From assembly GCA_903937385.1 (NCBI GenBank), contig CAIZZF010000026.1, positions 389,078-453,077 on the forward strand: DNA of 64,000 bases, given 5' to 3'. Each line of letters begins with the position of its first letter. The stretch's first letter is position 1. The DNA comes from an uncultured Holophagaceae bacterium. GTDB lineage: Bacteria > Acidobacteriota > Holophagae > Holophagales > Holophagaceae. Positions 15,655-23,972 of this stretch are shown here, piece by piece. Made by a program: the position numbers and the translations under genes. The notes under the pieces were generated by a model. It was not told the origin of the DNA, did no database searches, and saw only the letters and a program-made list of their open reading frames with translations.

Positions 15655-18057
15655 TTAGGCCCGGTCCCGCCCCAGCCGCATGGAGTTGCCGATGACCGAC
15701 AGGCTGGAGAGCACCATGGCCCCGGCGGCAAGAATGGGATTCAGCACCCCGGTCATGGCCAGCGAGATGCCCAGGGTGTTGTAGAAGAAGGCCCAGAAGA
15801 GGTTCTGCTTGAGCACCCGGAGGGTGAGGGTGGCCAGCCGGAACACCCCGCTGATGCGTGTCAGGGAGTCCCGCATCAGCACCACCGGCGCCGCGTGGGT
15901 GGCCAGGTCCGCGCCCGACCCCATGGCGATGCCCAGGTCCGCCGCGGCCAGGGCCGGGGCGTCGTTCACGCCGTCGCCCACCATGGCCACCACCTTGCCC
16001 TCGGCCTGGTAGCCGCGCACAGCCTCAGCCTTCTCGGCGGGGGACACGCCACCCACCCAGGCGTCCACGCCCACGACCCGGGCGATGCGCTCGGTGGTGG
16101 CCGGGGCGTCCCCGGAGAGCAGGACGGTCCGGATGCCCCGGGCGCGCAGCTCGGTGATGACGGCGGCGGCCTCGTCGCGGGGGCGATCCCCGAAGGCCAT
16201 GGCCCCGGCAGAGCTCCCGTCCACGGCGGCGAAGGCCACGGTCAGGCCCTCGGCCTCCCAGCCCTCGGCCTGGGCGGCCAGGGAGGCGGGCAGGAGGACG
16301 CCTTCCTCAGCCAGGAGGGTCCGATTGCCCATGATCACGCGCCGCCCCGCCACGGTACCCAAGAGGCCCCGGCCGGCGCGCACCTCGATGTCGGTGGCAT
16401 CCAGGCGCCCCAGGCCCTGCCCTTCCGCGTGCCGCACCAGGGCGTGGGCCAGGGGATGCTCGGAGTAGGACTCCAGGCCCGCCACCAGGTCCAGGTGCTC
16501 CAGGGCCGCGTGCCGCACGCGGAACACGCCCTCCGTGAGGGTCCCGGTCTTGTCCAGGATCAGCAGGTCCACCCGGCGGAAGGTCTCCAGCACCCGGACG
16601 TCCCGGATGATGATGCCCTGGCGCGAGGCCGCGCCGATGGCCGCGGTGGTGGCCAGCGGCGTGGCGATGCCCAGGGCACAGGGGCAGGCGATGACCAGCA
16701 CGGCGATGCCGCGCAGCAGAGCCTCCGTGGCGGAGAGGTCCCGCAACAGGCAGACCGCCACCGTGAGGGCGGCCAGGCCCAGCACCACCGGGATGAAGAC
16801 CCGGGAGACCCGGTCCACCGTGCGCTCCAGGGGGCTTTTGCTGGCCAGGGCCCCCTGCACCGACTTCACGATCTGGGCCAGGGTGGAGTCCTCGCCGCAA
16901 CGCGTGACGCGGATCGCCAGGACCCCCGTGGTGTTGAGGCTGCCGCAGATGACCTCGCCGCCCACGGCCTTGGGCCGGGGGTCCGACTCGCCCGTGACCA
17001 CGGACTCGTCCACGGCGGAAGTCCCCTCCACCACGACCCCGTCGGCGGGGATGCGCTCGCCGGGCTTGACCAGCAGGATCGTGCCCGGTTCAAGCGCCTC
17101 GATGGCCACGAAGTGGTCCTGTCCCTCCAGGCGGAGGCGGGCCTTCCGGGGCAGCAGGCGGTGCAGCATGGCAATGGCGCGGGCACTGCGGTCCTTGGCG
17201 CCCCGCTCCAGGGCCTTGCCCGTGAGCACCAGGGTGACGATGGCGCAGGCGGTGTCGAAGTAGAAGTGGCGCCCGCCCAGGAAGGCCTGGGCGCTGCTGT
17301 AGAGGAAGGCCGCCAGCACGCCCGTGGAGATCAGCGCCTCCATGCGGAGGTGGCCGGTCTTGAGGCCGAACCAGGCGATGCGGTGGATGGGCCAGGCCGA
17401 GTAGAGGACCGCCGGCAGCGCCAGGGCCATGAGGATGAAGGGCACGCCCCGCTGCGCCCAGCCTGCGATGCCCTCCCAGTAGCTGGCGTAGATCACGAGG
17501 CTGAACAGCATCACGTTCATCCACATGGCCCCGGCGATGCCCAGACGCAGCACCATGTCCTGCCACTCGCGGCGGTCGCCCTCCTGCTCCGAGCCGAACT
17601 CCGCAGCCCGGTAGCCCAGGGCCTTCACGCGGTCCGGGACGGTGCCCGGCGGGATCAGCTGGGGGCAGTAGGTGACCTTGAGCAGGTCCGAGGTGAACAG
17701 CACCTCTGCGGACACGATGCCCGCCTCCTGGCGCAGGGCGTGCTCCACCACCCAGCCGCAGGCCGCGCACCACATGCCGGAGATCTGGTAGAGGGCCTCC
17801 TTGGTCTCGGCGCCCTCGGGCACCGCCGGGGCCGGGGCCTCAGCCTGCCCCAGCAGGCCCAGGCGCAGGCTCTCCTGGAAGAGGCTGGTCTCCCGCGGGT
17901 CCTGGCCGGTGTCGAGGGTGCCACTCTCCAGGAGGATGGCGTAGACATTCAGGCAGCCGGTGCAGCAGAACCGCTTGGGGACGTCCCGGAAGCTCTGGAG
18001 CTGGGGGCTCTTCGTGGCGGCGGCGCCGCACAGATCGCAGGCCCCCCCGGTGCTCAT
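15655..18057 (-). CDS. ccoI: cbb3 oxidase-associated copper P-type ATPase CcoI
   Basis: 800 residues. N-terminus has a metal-binding region CDLC (7-10) and FCCTGC (30-35), then an HMA-like GMWCAAC (95-100). The membrane CPC motif is VIACPCALGIATPLA, phosphorylation site DKTGTLTEG, HP loop EHPLAHALV and hinge GDGVNDAPALAAADLG. This layout is that of CcoI/FixI (CopA2), which exports copper across the inner membrane for insertion into the CuB site of cbb3 oxidase. It is the last gene of the respiratory operon and overlaps the preceding 53-aa gene by ATGA. Confidence 0.95.
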   Translation of the reverse strand: MSTGGACDLCGAAATKSPQLQSFRDVPKRFCCTGCLNVYAILLESGTLDTGQDPRETSLFQESLRLGLLGQAEAPAPAVPEGAETKEALYQISGMWCAACGWVVEHALRQEAGIVSAEVLFTSDLLKVTYCPQLIPPGTVPDRVKALGYRAAEFGSEQEGDRREWQDMVLRLGIAGAMWMNVMLFSLVIYASYWEGIAGWAQRGVPFILMALALPAVLYSAWPIHRIAWFGLKTGHLRMEALISTGVLAAFLYSSAQAFLGGRHFYFDTACAIVTLVLTGKALERGAKDRSARAIAMLHRLLPRKARLRLEGQDHFVAIEALEPGTILLVKPGERIPADGVVVEGTSAVDESVVTGESDPRPKAVGGEVICGSLNTTGVLAIRVTRCGEDSTLAQIVKSVQGALASKSPLERTVDRVSRVFIPVVLGLAALTVAVCLLRDLSATEALLRGIAVLVIACPCALGIATPLATTAAIGAASRQGIIIRDVRVLETFRRVDLLILDKTGTLTEGVFRVRHAALEHLDLVAGLESYSEHPLAHALVRHAEGQGLGRLDATDIEVRAGRGLLGTVAGRRVIMGNRTLLAEEGVLLPASLAAQAEGWEAEGLTVAFAAVDGSSAGAMAFGDRPRDEAAAVITELRARGIRTVLLSGDAPATTERIARVVGVDAWVGGVSPAEKAEAVRGYQAEGKVVAMVGDGVNDAPALAAADLGIAMGSGADLATHAAPVVLMRDSLTRISGVFRLATLTLRVLKQNLFWAFFYNTLGISLAMTGVLNPILAAGAMVLSSLSVIGNSMRLGRDRA

Positions 18058-18215
18058 GAGTGCTGGGACTGGGGAACCCGCCCGTGCTCGTCGAGCATCA
18101 CGGGGTTCGCCTTCTTGGCGTAGTGGTAGGCCACCACAAGGATGGTGATGAAGAGCACGCCGATGACGCCGAACATCGTCAGGTAGGCCCCCCCGCCGCG
18201 TTTGGTCTCACTCAT
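18054..18215 (-). CDS. Small single-helix membrane protein in the cbb3 cluster (53 aa)
   Basis: MSETKRGGGAYLTMFGVIGVLFITILVVAYHYAKKANPVMLDEHGR..., one transmembrane helix (about residues 11-31). It is missed by the track, which shows it only as the tail of a longer spurious frame. Starts 6 nt after the ccoG stop and overlaps the ccoI start (ATGA). The position is where FixH/CcoH is found in other cbb3 maturation clusters, but it lacks the FixH periplasmic domain, so it is not called CcoH. Confidence 0.65.
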   Translation of the reverse strand: MSETKRGGGAYLTMFGVIGVLFITILVVAYHYAKKANPVMLDEHGRVPQSQHS

Positions 18216-18220
18216 GGTGG

Positions 18221-19555
18221 CTACCTCTTCAGGGGCATGATGAAGGTCATTTCCTCGGCATCGGCGGAACGGGCTCCATCGGCCTTGGCCAGGATCCGGA
18301 TGTGGTGCACATCCTGTCCATCCTGCACGAAGGGCGCGCGGAGTTCCACCGTCCGCTCGAAGGTCTCGCCAGGTTTGAGGACGACGGGGTTCCCCGGCAG
18401 GGCCAGCTCGGCACCGGCCAGCCCTTCCACCGTGAGCTGCACCTGCGTGATGCGCCCCGTCCGGTTGGCCAGCTTCAGGCGGATCAGGTTCGCGATACGG
18501 CCATCTGGCAGCACCTTGAACATCACGGAACGGTCCGGGTTGATCTCCACCAGCACCGGCCGCCGCAGCGAGAGGGCCAGAGCCAGTCCCCCGAGGTAGA
18601 AGGCCAAGATGACGAGGATGGCCACCCGCTTGGCGTCCCGGAAGCCCCAGCGCATGTACCAGGCCTCCCGCTCGGCGGTCTTGGGCCGCTCGCCCCAGGT
18701 GTAGTGGATCAGGCCGGGCTTGCCGACCTTGCGCAGGATGTCCTCGCAGGCGTCGATGCAGTCGCCGCAGTGGACACACTCGATCTGGAAGGGCGAGTCC
18801 CGAATGTCGATCTCCATCTCACAGACCCGGACGCACTTCTTGCAGTCAATGCAGTCCCGGGCCTCGTCCTTGCCGTCCTGGTAGCTCACCAGCAGCGTGT
18901 GTTTGTCCTGCAGCATCCCCTGGATGTAGCCGTAGGGGCAGACCGAGGTGCAGAACTTCTGACGGACCAGCGTGAGATCCAGGAAGGTCAGGATCGTCAC
19001 CGTGGCGCCGGTGATGCCGCCCACGGTGATCAGGTCCAGGTGCAGCAGGCGACCCAGTAGGTCGCGGGGCTCCAGGAAGTAGGAGGTGAAGACGAAGGCC
19101 AGGAACACGGAGGCCACCGCGAGGAGACCGTAGAACAGCCCGTTCGCAACCAGCTTCCTGGTGCCTGGCGCCGCGGTCTTCAGCCGCTGCTGGGCCTGGG
19201 CCTTCGCCCAGCGCTCCAGGGACTGGCTCCACTCGCTGAAGATCATCTGCGGGCAGGCATAGCTGCAGTAGATCCGGCCATGGATGATGGCCGAGGCCGC
19301 GATGATGAACATCAGCAGCATCAACGCGAAGAAGATGATCGCGAACTCGCTGATCCAGAGCTCGAAGCCGGCGAAATAGAAGCGCTGCCGGGGAATGTCG
19401 AAGCGCATCAGGTTCAAAAAGGGCGCGGCAACGAAGGCCAGGAAGAAGCCCAGGTGGAACCGCTTCCGGATCCGACGGTAGTTGGTCTCCGCGGGAGGGA
19501 GGGGCGGCAGTCGCTCGACCTTGGGTTTAGGGGCGGGTTCTGCCTGAATGCTCAT
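18221..19555 (-). CDS. ccoG: Cytochrome c oxidase accessory protein CcoG (FixG)
   Basis: 444 residues. Five or so membrane helices with Fe-S cysteine sets: CSYACPQMIFSEW, CTSVCPYGYIQGM, CIDCKKCVRVCEMEIDIRD and CVHCGDCIDACEDILRK. The C-terminal part (VEINPDRSVMFKVLPDGR to the end) is the Ig-like FixG_C domain. CcoG is involved in copper (II) reduction for cbb3 assembly. The gene begins 1 bp before the stop of the flavin oxidoreductase and belongs to the same minus-strand operon. Domain order and length match the family. Confidence 0.95.
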   Translation of the reverse strand: MSIQAEPAPKPKVERLPPLPPAETNYRRIRKRFHLGFFLAFVAAPFLNLMRFDIPRQRFYFAGFELWISEFAIIFFALMLLMFIIAASAIIHGRIYCSYACPQMIFSEWSQSLERWAKAQAQQRLKTAAPGTRKLVANGLFYGLLAVASVFLAFVFTSYFLEPRDLLGRLLHLDLITVGGITGATVTILTFLDLTLVRQKFCTSVCPYGYIQGMLQDKHTLLVSYQDGKDEARDCIDCKKCVRVCEMEIDIRDSPFQIECVHCGDCIDACEDILRKVGKPGLIHYTWGERPKTAEREAWYMRWGFRDAKRVAILVILAFYLGGLALALSLRRPVLVEINPDRSVMFKVLPDGRIANLIRLKLANRTGRITQVQLTVEGLAGAELALPGNPVVLKPGETFERTVELRAPFVQDGQDVHHIRILAKADGARSADAEEMTFIMPLKR

Positions 19556-21490
19556 TTAGTTATTGTATAGGATCTTCGGGTTCGGCGAGGGAATGGAAAC
19601 GCACTCCGTGTAGTGCTCGAAGCGCTTCATGAGGATGGCGTGCGTGGGGCACCGGGAGGCGCACATCGCGCAGCGGATGCAGGTGCTCTCATCCTTCAGC
19701 ATGATCCCGCCGAGCTCGTCCTTGTCCTGCTTGCTCATGGCCTGGTACGCCGCCAGGGAGAGGTCGGCCCCGGCGTCCACCAGGCGGGTGTGGGCGTCCT
19801 CGTCGGGCAGGGTGCTGAGGCCCACCAGCTTGATGAGGTCCTCGGGGCAGACGTCCACACAGCCGTTGCAGGCGATGCAGTGGTCGGTGTCGAAGATCGT
19901 GTTGATGTTGCAGCGCAGGCAGCGGGCGCCCTGCTGCCGGGCCGTGGCCTCGGGGTAGCTCAGCTCGACATTCTCCACCGAGGTGGCCCGGAGCTCGCTC
20001 TCCAGCACGGGGGCGTTGCGGCGCTCCTCGCGTTGCCAACCCTCCGCCATGGTGTAGACGGCGGGCAGCCAGCGCTTGCGCACCGCCACGTCGGTGCGGG
20101 TGCCGCGCAGGTAGTCATGCATGGAGCGGGCGGCGGTGTGCGCCGAGGCGATGGCGTCGATGAACAGGCGCGCGCCGTGGGCCACATCGCCGCAGGCGAA
20201 GATGTCCGGGGCGGTGGTCTGGTAGGTGAGCGGATCGACCTTGATGAGACCCCGGTTCACTTCCACACCGTCCTCGGGCTTCAAGAAGGATAGGTCCGAG
20301 GTCTGGCCGATGGCGAAGATGACCGTGTCGGCATGGATGTCGGTGAGGTCGTTCTCGTCGAACTTGGGCTCGAAGCGCCGCTCGTCGTTGAAGACGGACA
20401 GGCACTTCACCACGCGCAGGCCCTTGAGCTTGCCGTTCTCGATGATGATTTCCTTGGGGCCGACGCGGTTGTGGAGGTGGATGCCCTCCTCGGCGCCTTC
20501 CTCGACTTCCACATCGTCGGCGGGCATCTCCTCGCGGGACTCCAGGCAGACCACGTGGATCTCCTTGTCGCCGCTCATGCGCAGGGCGGAGCGCGCCACG
20601 TCGTAGGCCACCTTCTCGCTGTGGCCCATCTCCAGCAGGGCGTCTTCCTTGTTCAGGGCCTCGAAGGGACGCAGGGCGGAGCGCGCCACGTCATAGGCCA
20701 CGTTGCCGCCACCGACCACCACCACGCGGCGGCCCATGGGCAGGGGCGTGCCCTCGTTGAAGGCCTTGAGGAACTCCATGCCGTCGAAGACGCCTTCGGT
20801 CTCGCCGCCGGGCAGGCTGAGCTTGCGACCGTTGGGCAGGCCCACGCCCAGGAAGATGGACTTGTAGCCCTGGGCCCGCAGATCCGCGAGGGTGAAGTCA
20901 CGGCCCAGCTTCATGTTGCACTTGAGCTCCACGCCCATGGACAGGATGCCCTGGATCTCGTGACGCACCAGGTCCCGGGGCAGCCGGAAGACCGGCACGC
21001 CCACGGTCAGCATGCCGCCGGGCTCGTGGTTGGCCTCGAACACCGTGACCTTGTAACCAATCTGGACCAGGTCATGGGCCACGGTCATGCCGCTGACGCC
21101 GGCGCCGATGACGGCGACCTTCTCGTAGTCCCCGTGGTTGGGGGGGAGCATGCGCTGGTTGCTGCCAGCTCGGTAGCTGGCGTAGTCGCCGGTCTCGGGG
21201 CCGTACTGGTCCGTGACGAAGCGCTTGAGGGCGCGGATCGCCACGGGTTCGTCCAGGGAGCCGCGCCGGCAGTTGGCCTCGCAGGGCGCGCCACAGACCC
21301 GTCCGCAGATGGAGGCGAAGGGGTTGGTGGAGCGGGCGATGCGGTAGGCGTCCTCGTACCGACCCTCGGCAATGGCCGTCACATACCCGCAGGCGTCCGT
21401 ATGGACGGGGCAGGCGTGTTGGCACTTGACCATCTCGACCCAGTACTGCGAGTCGTCGGGAACCCTGTACTGCCAGCTGGCGTTATCCAC
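19556..21490 (-). CDS. GltD-like FAD/Fe-S NAD(P) oxidoreductase within the cbb3 operon
   Basis: 644 residues. N-terminal cysteine set CQHACPVHTDACGYV and CGRVCGAPCEANCRRG (the GltD/DPYD-type Fe-S domain), FAD loop VAVIGAGVSGMTVAHDL, NAD(P) loop VVVVGGGNVAYDVARSALR and the ending CDVxxGA-like IFACGDVAHGARLFIDAI. The C-terminus has two 4Fe-4S ferredoxin motifs (CIACNGCVDVCPEDL, CIRCAMCASRCPTHA). This family passes electrons between NAD(P)H and ferredoxin-like partners. Its place between oxidase structural genes and ccoG suggests a link to oxidase assembly or electron supply, which is inference. A 90-bp-spaced near-identical DNA repeat lies inside (see repeat entry). Confidence 0.85.
   Translation of the reverse strand: MDNASWQYRVPDDSQYWVEMVKCQHACPVHTDACGYVTAIAEGRYEDAYRIARSTNPFASICGRVCGAPCEANCRRGSLDEPVAIRALKRFVTDQYGPETGDYASYRAGSNQRMLPPNHGDYEKVAVIGAGVSGMTVAHDLVQIGYKVTVFEANHEPGGMLTVGVPVFRLPRDLVRHEIQGILSMGVELKCNMKLGRDFTLADLRAQGYKSIFLGVGLPNGRKLSLPGGETEGVFDGMEFLKAFNEGTPLPMGRRVVVVGGGNVAYDVARSALRPFEALNKEDALLEMGHSEKVAYDVARSALRMSGDKEIHVVCLESREEMPADDVEVEEGAEEGIHLHNRVGPKEIIIENGKLKGLRVVKCLSVFNDERRFEPKFDENDLTDIHADTVIFAIGQTSDLSFLKPEDGVEVNRGLIKVDPLTYQTTAPDIFACGDVAHGARLFIDAIASAHTAARSMHDYLRGTRTDVAVRKRWLPAVYTMAEGWQREERRNAPVLESELRATSVENVELSYPEATARQQGARCLRCNINTIFDTDHCIACNGCVDVCPEDLIKLVGLSTLPDEDAHTRLVDAGADLSLAAYQAMSKQDKDELGGIMLKDESTCIRCAMCASRCPTHAILMKRFEHYTECVSIPSPNPKILYNN
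20579..20705. repeat. Pair of near-identical 33-bp direct repeats inside the oxidoreductase gene
   Basis: CAGGGCGGAGCGCGCCACGT begins at 20581 and again at 20671, 90 bp apart, with only two or so mismatches over 33 bp. Both encode VAYDVARSALR in frame. The spacing of 30 codons keeps the reading frame. The second protein copy is expected in part for the family (a recurring DVARxALR helix), but the DNA identity is higher than needed. Confidence 0.55.
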
Positions 21491-21494
21491 GGTG

Positions 21495-21803
21495 TCAATC
21501 CTGATGGGGTTTGCGGAAGGCGAAGACCACGACGGTGACCACGTAGATCAGGGCCAGGGTGGCCACGGTGTAGCTGAGCATCGGGTTGGTCTTGGCCACC
21601 ATGTTGAACTGCTTGACCAGGGGTCCCCGGGTGGCGTGGTCCACATCACCGTAGATCTGCAGGAACAGGTAGGCCACGCAGCCGAGGCCGATGACCGGGA
21701 AGGCGAGTTTCAGGAACCCAGGGGCGTCGGTGCCCTTGCGCTCCGTCATCCAGCCGCCGGCGTATTCCTTGAGCTCCTCCTGGCCCTTCTTCTCTTCACT
21801 CAT
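21495..21803 (-). CDS. Two-helix membrane protein of the bc-cbb3 operon
   Basis: 102 residues. A charged N-terminus (MSEEKKGQEELKEYAGG), a helix (KLAFPVIGLGCVAYLFLQIYG), a loop and a second helix (MLSYTVATLALIYVVTVVVFAF). No heme or metal motif. It overlaps the 60-aa CcoS-like gene by ATGA and precedes the flavin oxidoreductase by 4 bp. It stands where CcoP or CcoQ would be expected, but it lacks CxxCH and is not like either at the level I can judge. An oxidase accessory subunit is the best guess. Confidence 0.62.
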   Translation of the reverse strand: MSEEKKGQEELKEYAGGWMTERKGTDAPGFLKLAFPVIGLGCVAYLFLQIYGDVDHATRGPLVKQFNMVAKTNPMLSYTVATLALIYVVTVVVFAFRKPHQD

Positions 21804-21982
21804 GGCGTCCTCCTGATTTTGTCGTCGTCCTGGAATACCTGGAACTTCGCGTCCTCGCCCTGCTCTCCCCAGTAGCCATCCTTCCGCGACCTGACGAAGA
21901 AATAGATGGCCAGCAGGAAGGACAGCGTGAAGAACAGGTAGGCGAAATAGACGCTGGGGTAGGTGTAGTCCGTGGCGGGCAT
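21800..21982 (-). CDS. CcoS/CcoQ-like small membrane protein
   Basis: 60 residues: MPATDYTYPSVYFAYLFFTLSFLLAIYFFVRSRKDGYWG, one helix, then a cytosolic tail EDAKFQVFQDDDK. The tail matches that of the first operon gene ([15 protein letters not shown] at 27524), so the two are probably paralogues. The single-helix-plus-acidic-tail pattern is that of CcoS or CcoQ. It follows ccoO by 4 bp, the usual CcoQ place. Confidence 0.62.
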   Translation of the reverse strand: MPATDYTYPSVYFAYLFFTLSFLLAIYFFVRSRKDGYWGEQGEDAKFQVFQDDDKIRRTP

Positions 21983-21986
21983 GGCG

Positions 21987-22556
21987 CTACTTCTCGTAGT
22001 CGTTGGCCGGGCGCCAGTCCTTGCTGCGACCGAGGGTCTGCAGGTAGGCGACCATTGCGCTGAACTCCTCGGGGTTGGCCACGATCCAGGGGTAGGCCGG
22101 CATGATGGAGCCCTTCACGAGGTCGCGGGGATTCCGGAAGTGGGTGCGGTGCCACTGGGTGTCGTACTTGCCGCCGACACGGGCGAGGTCCGGTCCGGTG
22201 CGCTTGGTCCCGAACATGTGGGGATCGTCATAGACGAACTCATCGGGAGTCGAGATGGGGGCATCCACGCCGCGCCAGCCGTAGCGCTTGGTGTCCGCGA
22301 GCAGGGTGCGGATCTGCTGGGTGTGGCAGTACCAGCAGCCTTCCCGGACGTAGATGGCGCGCCCCTTCTTCTGCAGGTCGTTGAGGGGCACCAGCTTGCC
22401 GGTGGGGCCCTTGGCGGCGTCGCGGTTCTCGAAGGGCTTGGACCAGGAGGTGTCCACCAGGGGTGGCACGACCGTGGTGATGATGCCCCCGATGAAGAAC
22501 AGGACAAGGGAAAGTCCGATGGCCCAAAGGGCGTTGTTATCAGCTTTTTTGAACAT
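21987..22556 (-). CDS. ccoO: cbb3 cytochrome oxidase subunit II (monoheme c)
   Basis: 189 residues. N-terminal membrane anchor (NALWAIGLSLVLFFIGGIITTVVPPL), one heme c site GCWYCHTQQIRTL and the Met ligand in SIMPAYPW. This is CcoO, which passes electrons towards CcoN. It is shorter than proteobacterial CcoO (about 200-240). Gap to ccoN is 21 bp. Confidence 0.95.
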   Translation of the reverse strand: MFKKADNNALWAIGLSLVLFFIGGIITTVVPPLVDTSWSKPFENRDAAKGPTGKLVPLNDLQKKGRAIYVREGCWYCHTQQIRTLLADTKRYGWRGVDAPISTPDEFVYDDPHMFGTKRTGPDLARVGGKYDTQWHRTHFRNPRDLVKGSIMPAYPWIVANPEEFSAMVAYLQTLGRSKDWRPANDYEK

Positions 22557-22577
22557 GATCGCTCTCCTTTCCGCGGC

Positions 22578-23972
22578 CTAGACGGCCGCCTCCTCAGGGT
22601 TGCCCAGGGCAGTGGCCAGAATGTTGTAGGCGAAGAGCACGATGCCCGTGAACATCATCAGCCCGGACACGAAGCGGACGATCCAGATGGGCTTGAGGGC
22701 AATGACGGTATCGATGAAGGGGATGCTCACGTTGTTCCACTGCCAGCCCTGCCAGAAGCCGCCCAGCCAGAGGGTGGTGAAGAAGCCCAGGCCGCCGATC
22801 ATCAGCATCCAGTAGCTCCAGTTGGCCAGGGAGTCGGAATGCAGCGCCTTGTTCCAGATCCGGGGCACGGCGTAGTAGGTGCCGGCGATGGCGAAGAAGC
22901 TGAAGCAGCCGAGCACCGCCATGTGGGCATGGCCGGGGATCCAGTCTGTCTTGGAGACGATGGCGTTCACCGTGCGCAGGCTGTGCATGGGGCCCTGGAA
23001 GCAGGTGAGGAGGTAGAAGACCACGCCGGACATGAGGAACTTGAGGGGCACGCTCTCGCGGAGCTGGTGCCACTGGCCCTTCATGGTCGCGAAGAGGTTG
23101 TAGACCACCGCCCAGACGGGGATCAGCAGCATCAGCGAGAAGGCGATGGCGATGGTCTGCAGCCACTGGGAGATGGGCCCGTGCAGCATGTGGTGGGCGC
23201 CGGTCCAGACGTAGACGAAAGCCAGGGACCAGAAGCCGACCATGGACAGCTTGTGGCTGTGCAGGGGCGTGTTCGAGGCGCGGGGAATGAAGTAGTAGGC
23301 GATGGCCAGGCCGATGGGCGTGAAGATGAGGCCCACGGCGTTGTGCACGTACATCCAGTTCAGGTTCGCCTGGTTGGTGCCGGTGGCGAACAGGGTCGCG
23401 AAGTTGCCGGTCAGGTAGACAAAGGCGGTCCAGAGGATGCAGCCCATCGTGTACCAGATGGTCACGTACATGGCCTGGTACTTGCGGTTGGCCACAGTCA
23501 TGAAGATGTTGATGCCGAACATGATCCAGGCGACCACGACCAGGATGTCGAGGTACCAGGGCAGCTCCGCGTATTCCCAGCCCTGGTTCAGGCCGGCGAG
23601 CAGGGTCACGACGGCGCCGAGGATGATGACGTTCCAGAGTGCTGCGGTGGCGAGACCGAGCTTCTCACTCCACAGCTTGACGCCGCAGAGGCGGGGGATC
23701 ACGTAGTAGGCCAGCCCCATGTCGGCGGCCAGCAGCCAGCCGAAAAGCATGCCGTTCACATGCAGGGGGCGCAGACGGCCGTAGGTGAGCCAGGACATGG
23801 TGCCCATGAGGTCGGGCCACACGAACTTGGCGGCGATGATCACCGCGATGATGCCCACGATGAAGAAGTAGGCCACCGAGCTGATCAGGAACCACTTGGC
23901 CGTGGCGTCATCGTGGATGATGGCCCCTTCCGGCGCGTTGGCCGCTTCGGCCTTACTGAATTGCGGCTGCAT
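22578..23972 (-). CDS. ccoN: cbb3 cytochrome oxidase subunit I (catalytic)
   Basis: 464 residues from [16 protein letters not shown], about 12 helices. Heme and CuB histidines are visible: [38 protein letters not shown] and [12 protein letters not shown]. This is the C-type heme-copper oxidase core that reduces O2. The track start is 20 codons upstream; ATG 23972 has GGGAGGG above it. The start overlaps the cytochrome gene's stop by 20 bp, tying the two genes together in translation. No separate ccoP is found. Confidence 0.95.
   Translation of the reverse strand: MQPQFSKAEAANAPEGAIIHDDATAKWFLISSVAYFFIVGIIAVIIAAKFVWPDLMGTMSWLTYGRLRPLHVNGMLFGWLLAADMGLAYYVIPRLCGVKLWSEKLGLATAALWNVIILGAVVTLLAGLNQGWEYAELPWYLDILVVVAWIMFGINIFMTVANRKYQAMYVTIWYTMGCILWTAFVYLTGNFATLFATGTNQANLNWMYVHNAVGLIFTPIGLAIAYYFIPRASNTPLHSHKLSMVGFWSLAFVYVWTGAHHMLHGPISQWLQTIAIAFSLMLLIPVWAVVYNLFATMKGQWHQLRESVPLKFLMSGVVFYLLTCFQGPMHSLRTVNAIVSKTDWIPGHAHMAVLGCFSFFAIAGTYYAVPRIWNKALHSDSLANWSYWMLMIGGLGFFTTLWLGGFWQGWQWNNVSIPFIDTVIALKPIWIVRFVSGLMMFTGIVLFAYNILATALGNPEEAAV

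Noticed and set aside
18054-18215. CcoH/FixH assignment for the 53-aa gene
   Set aside because: FixH is about three times longer with a periplasmic domain; only the position agrees.
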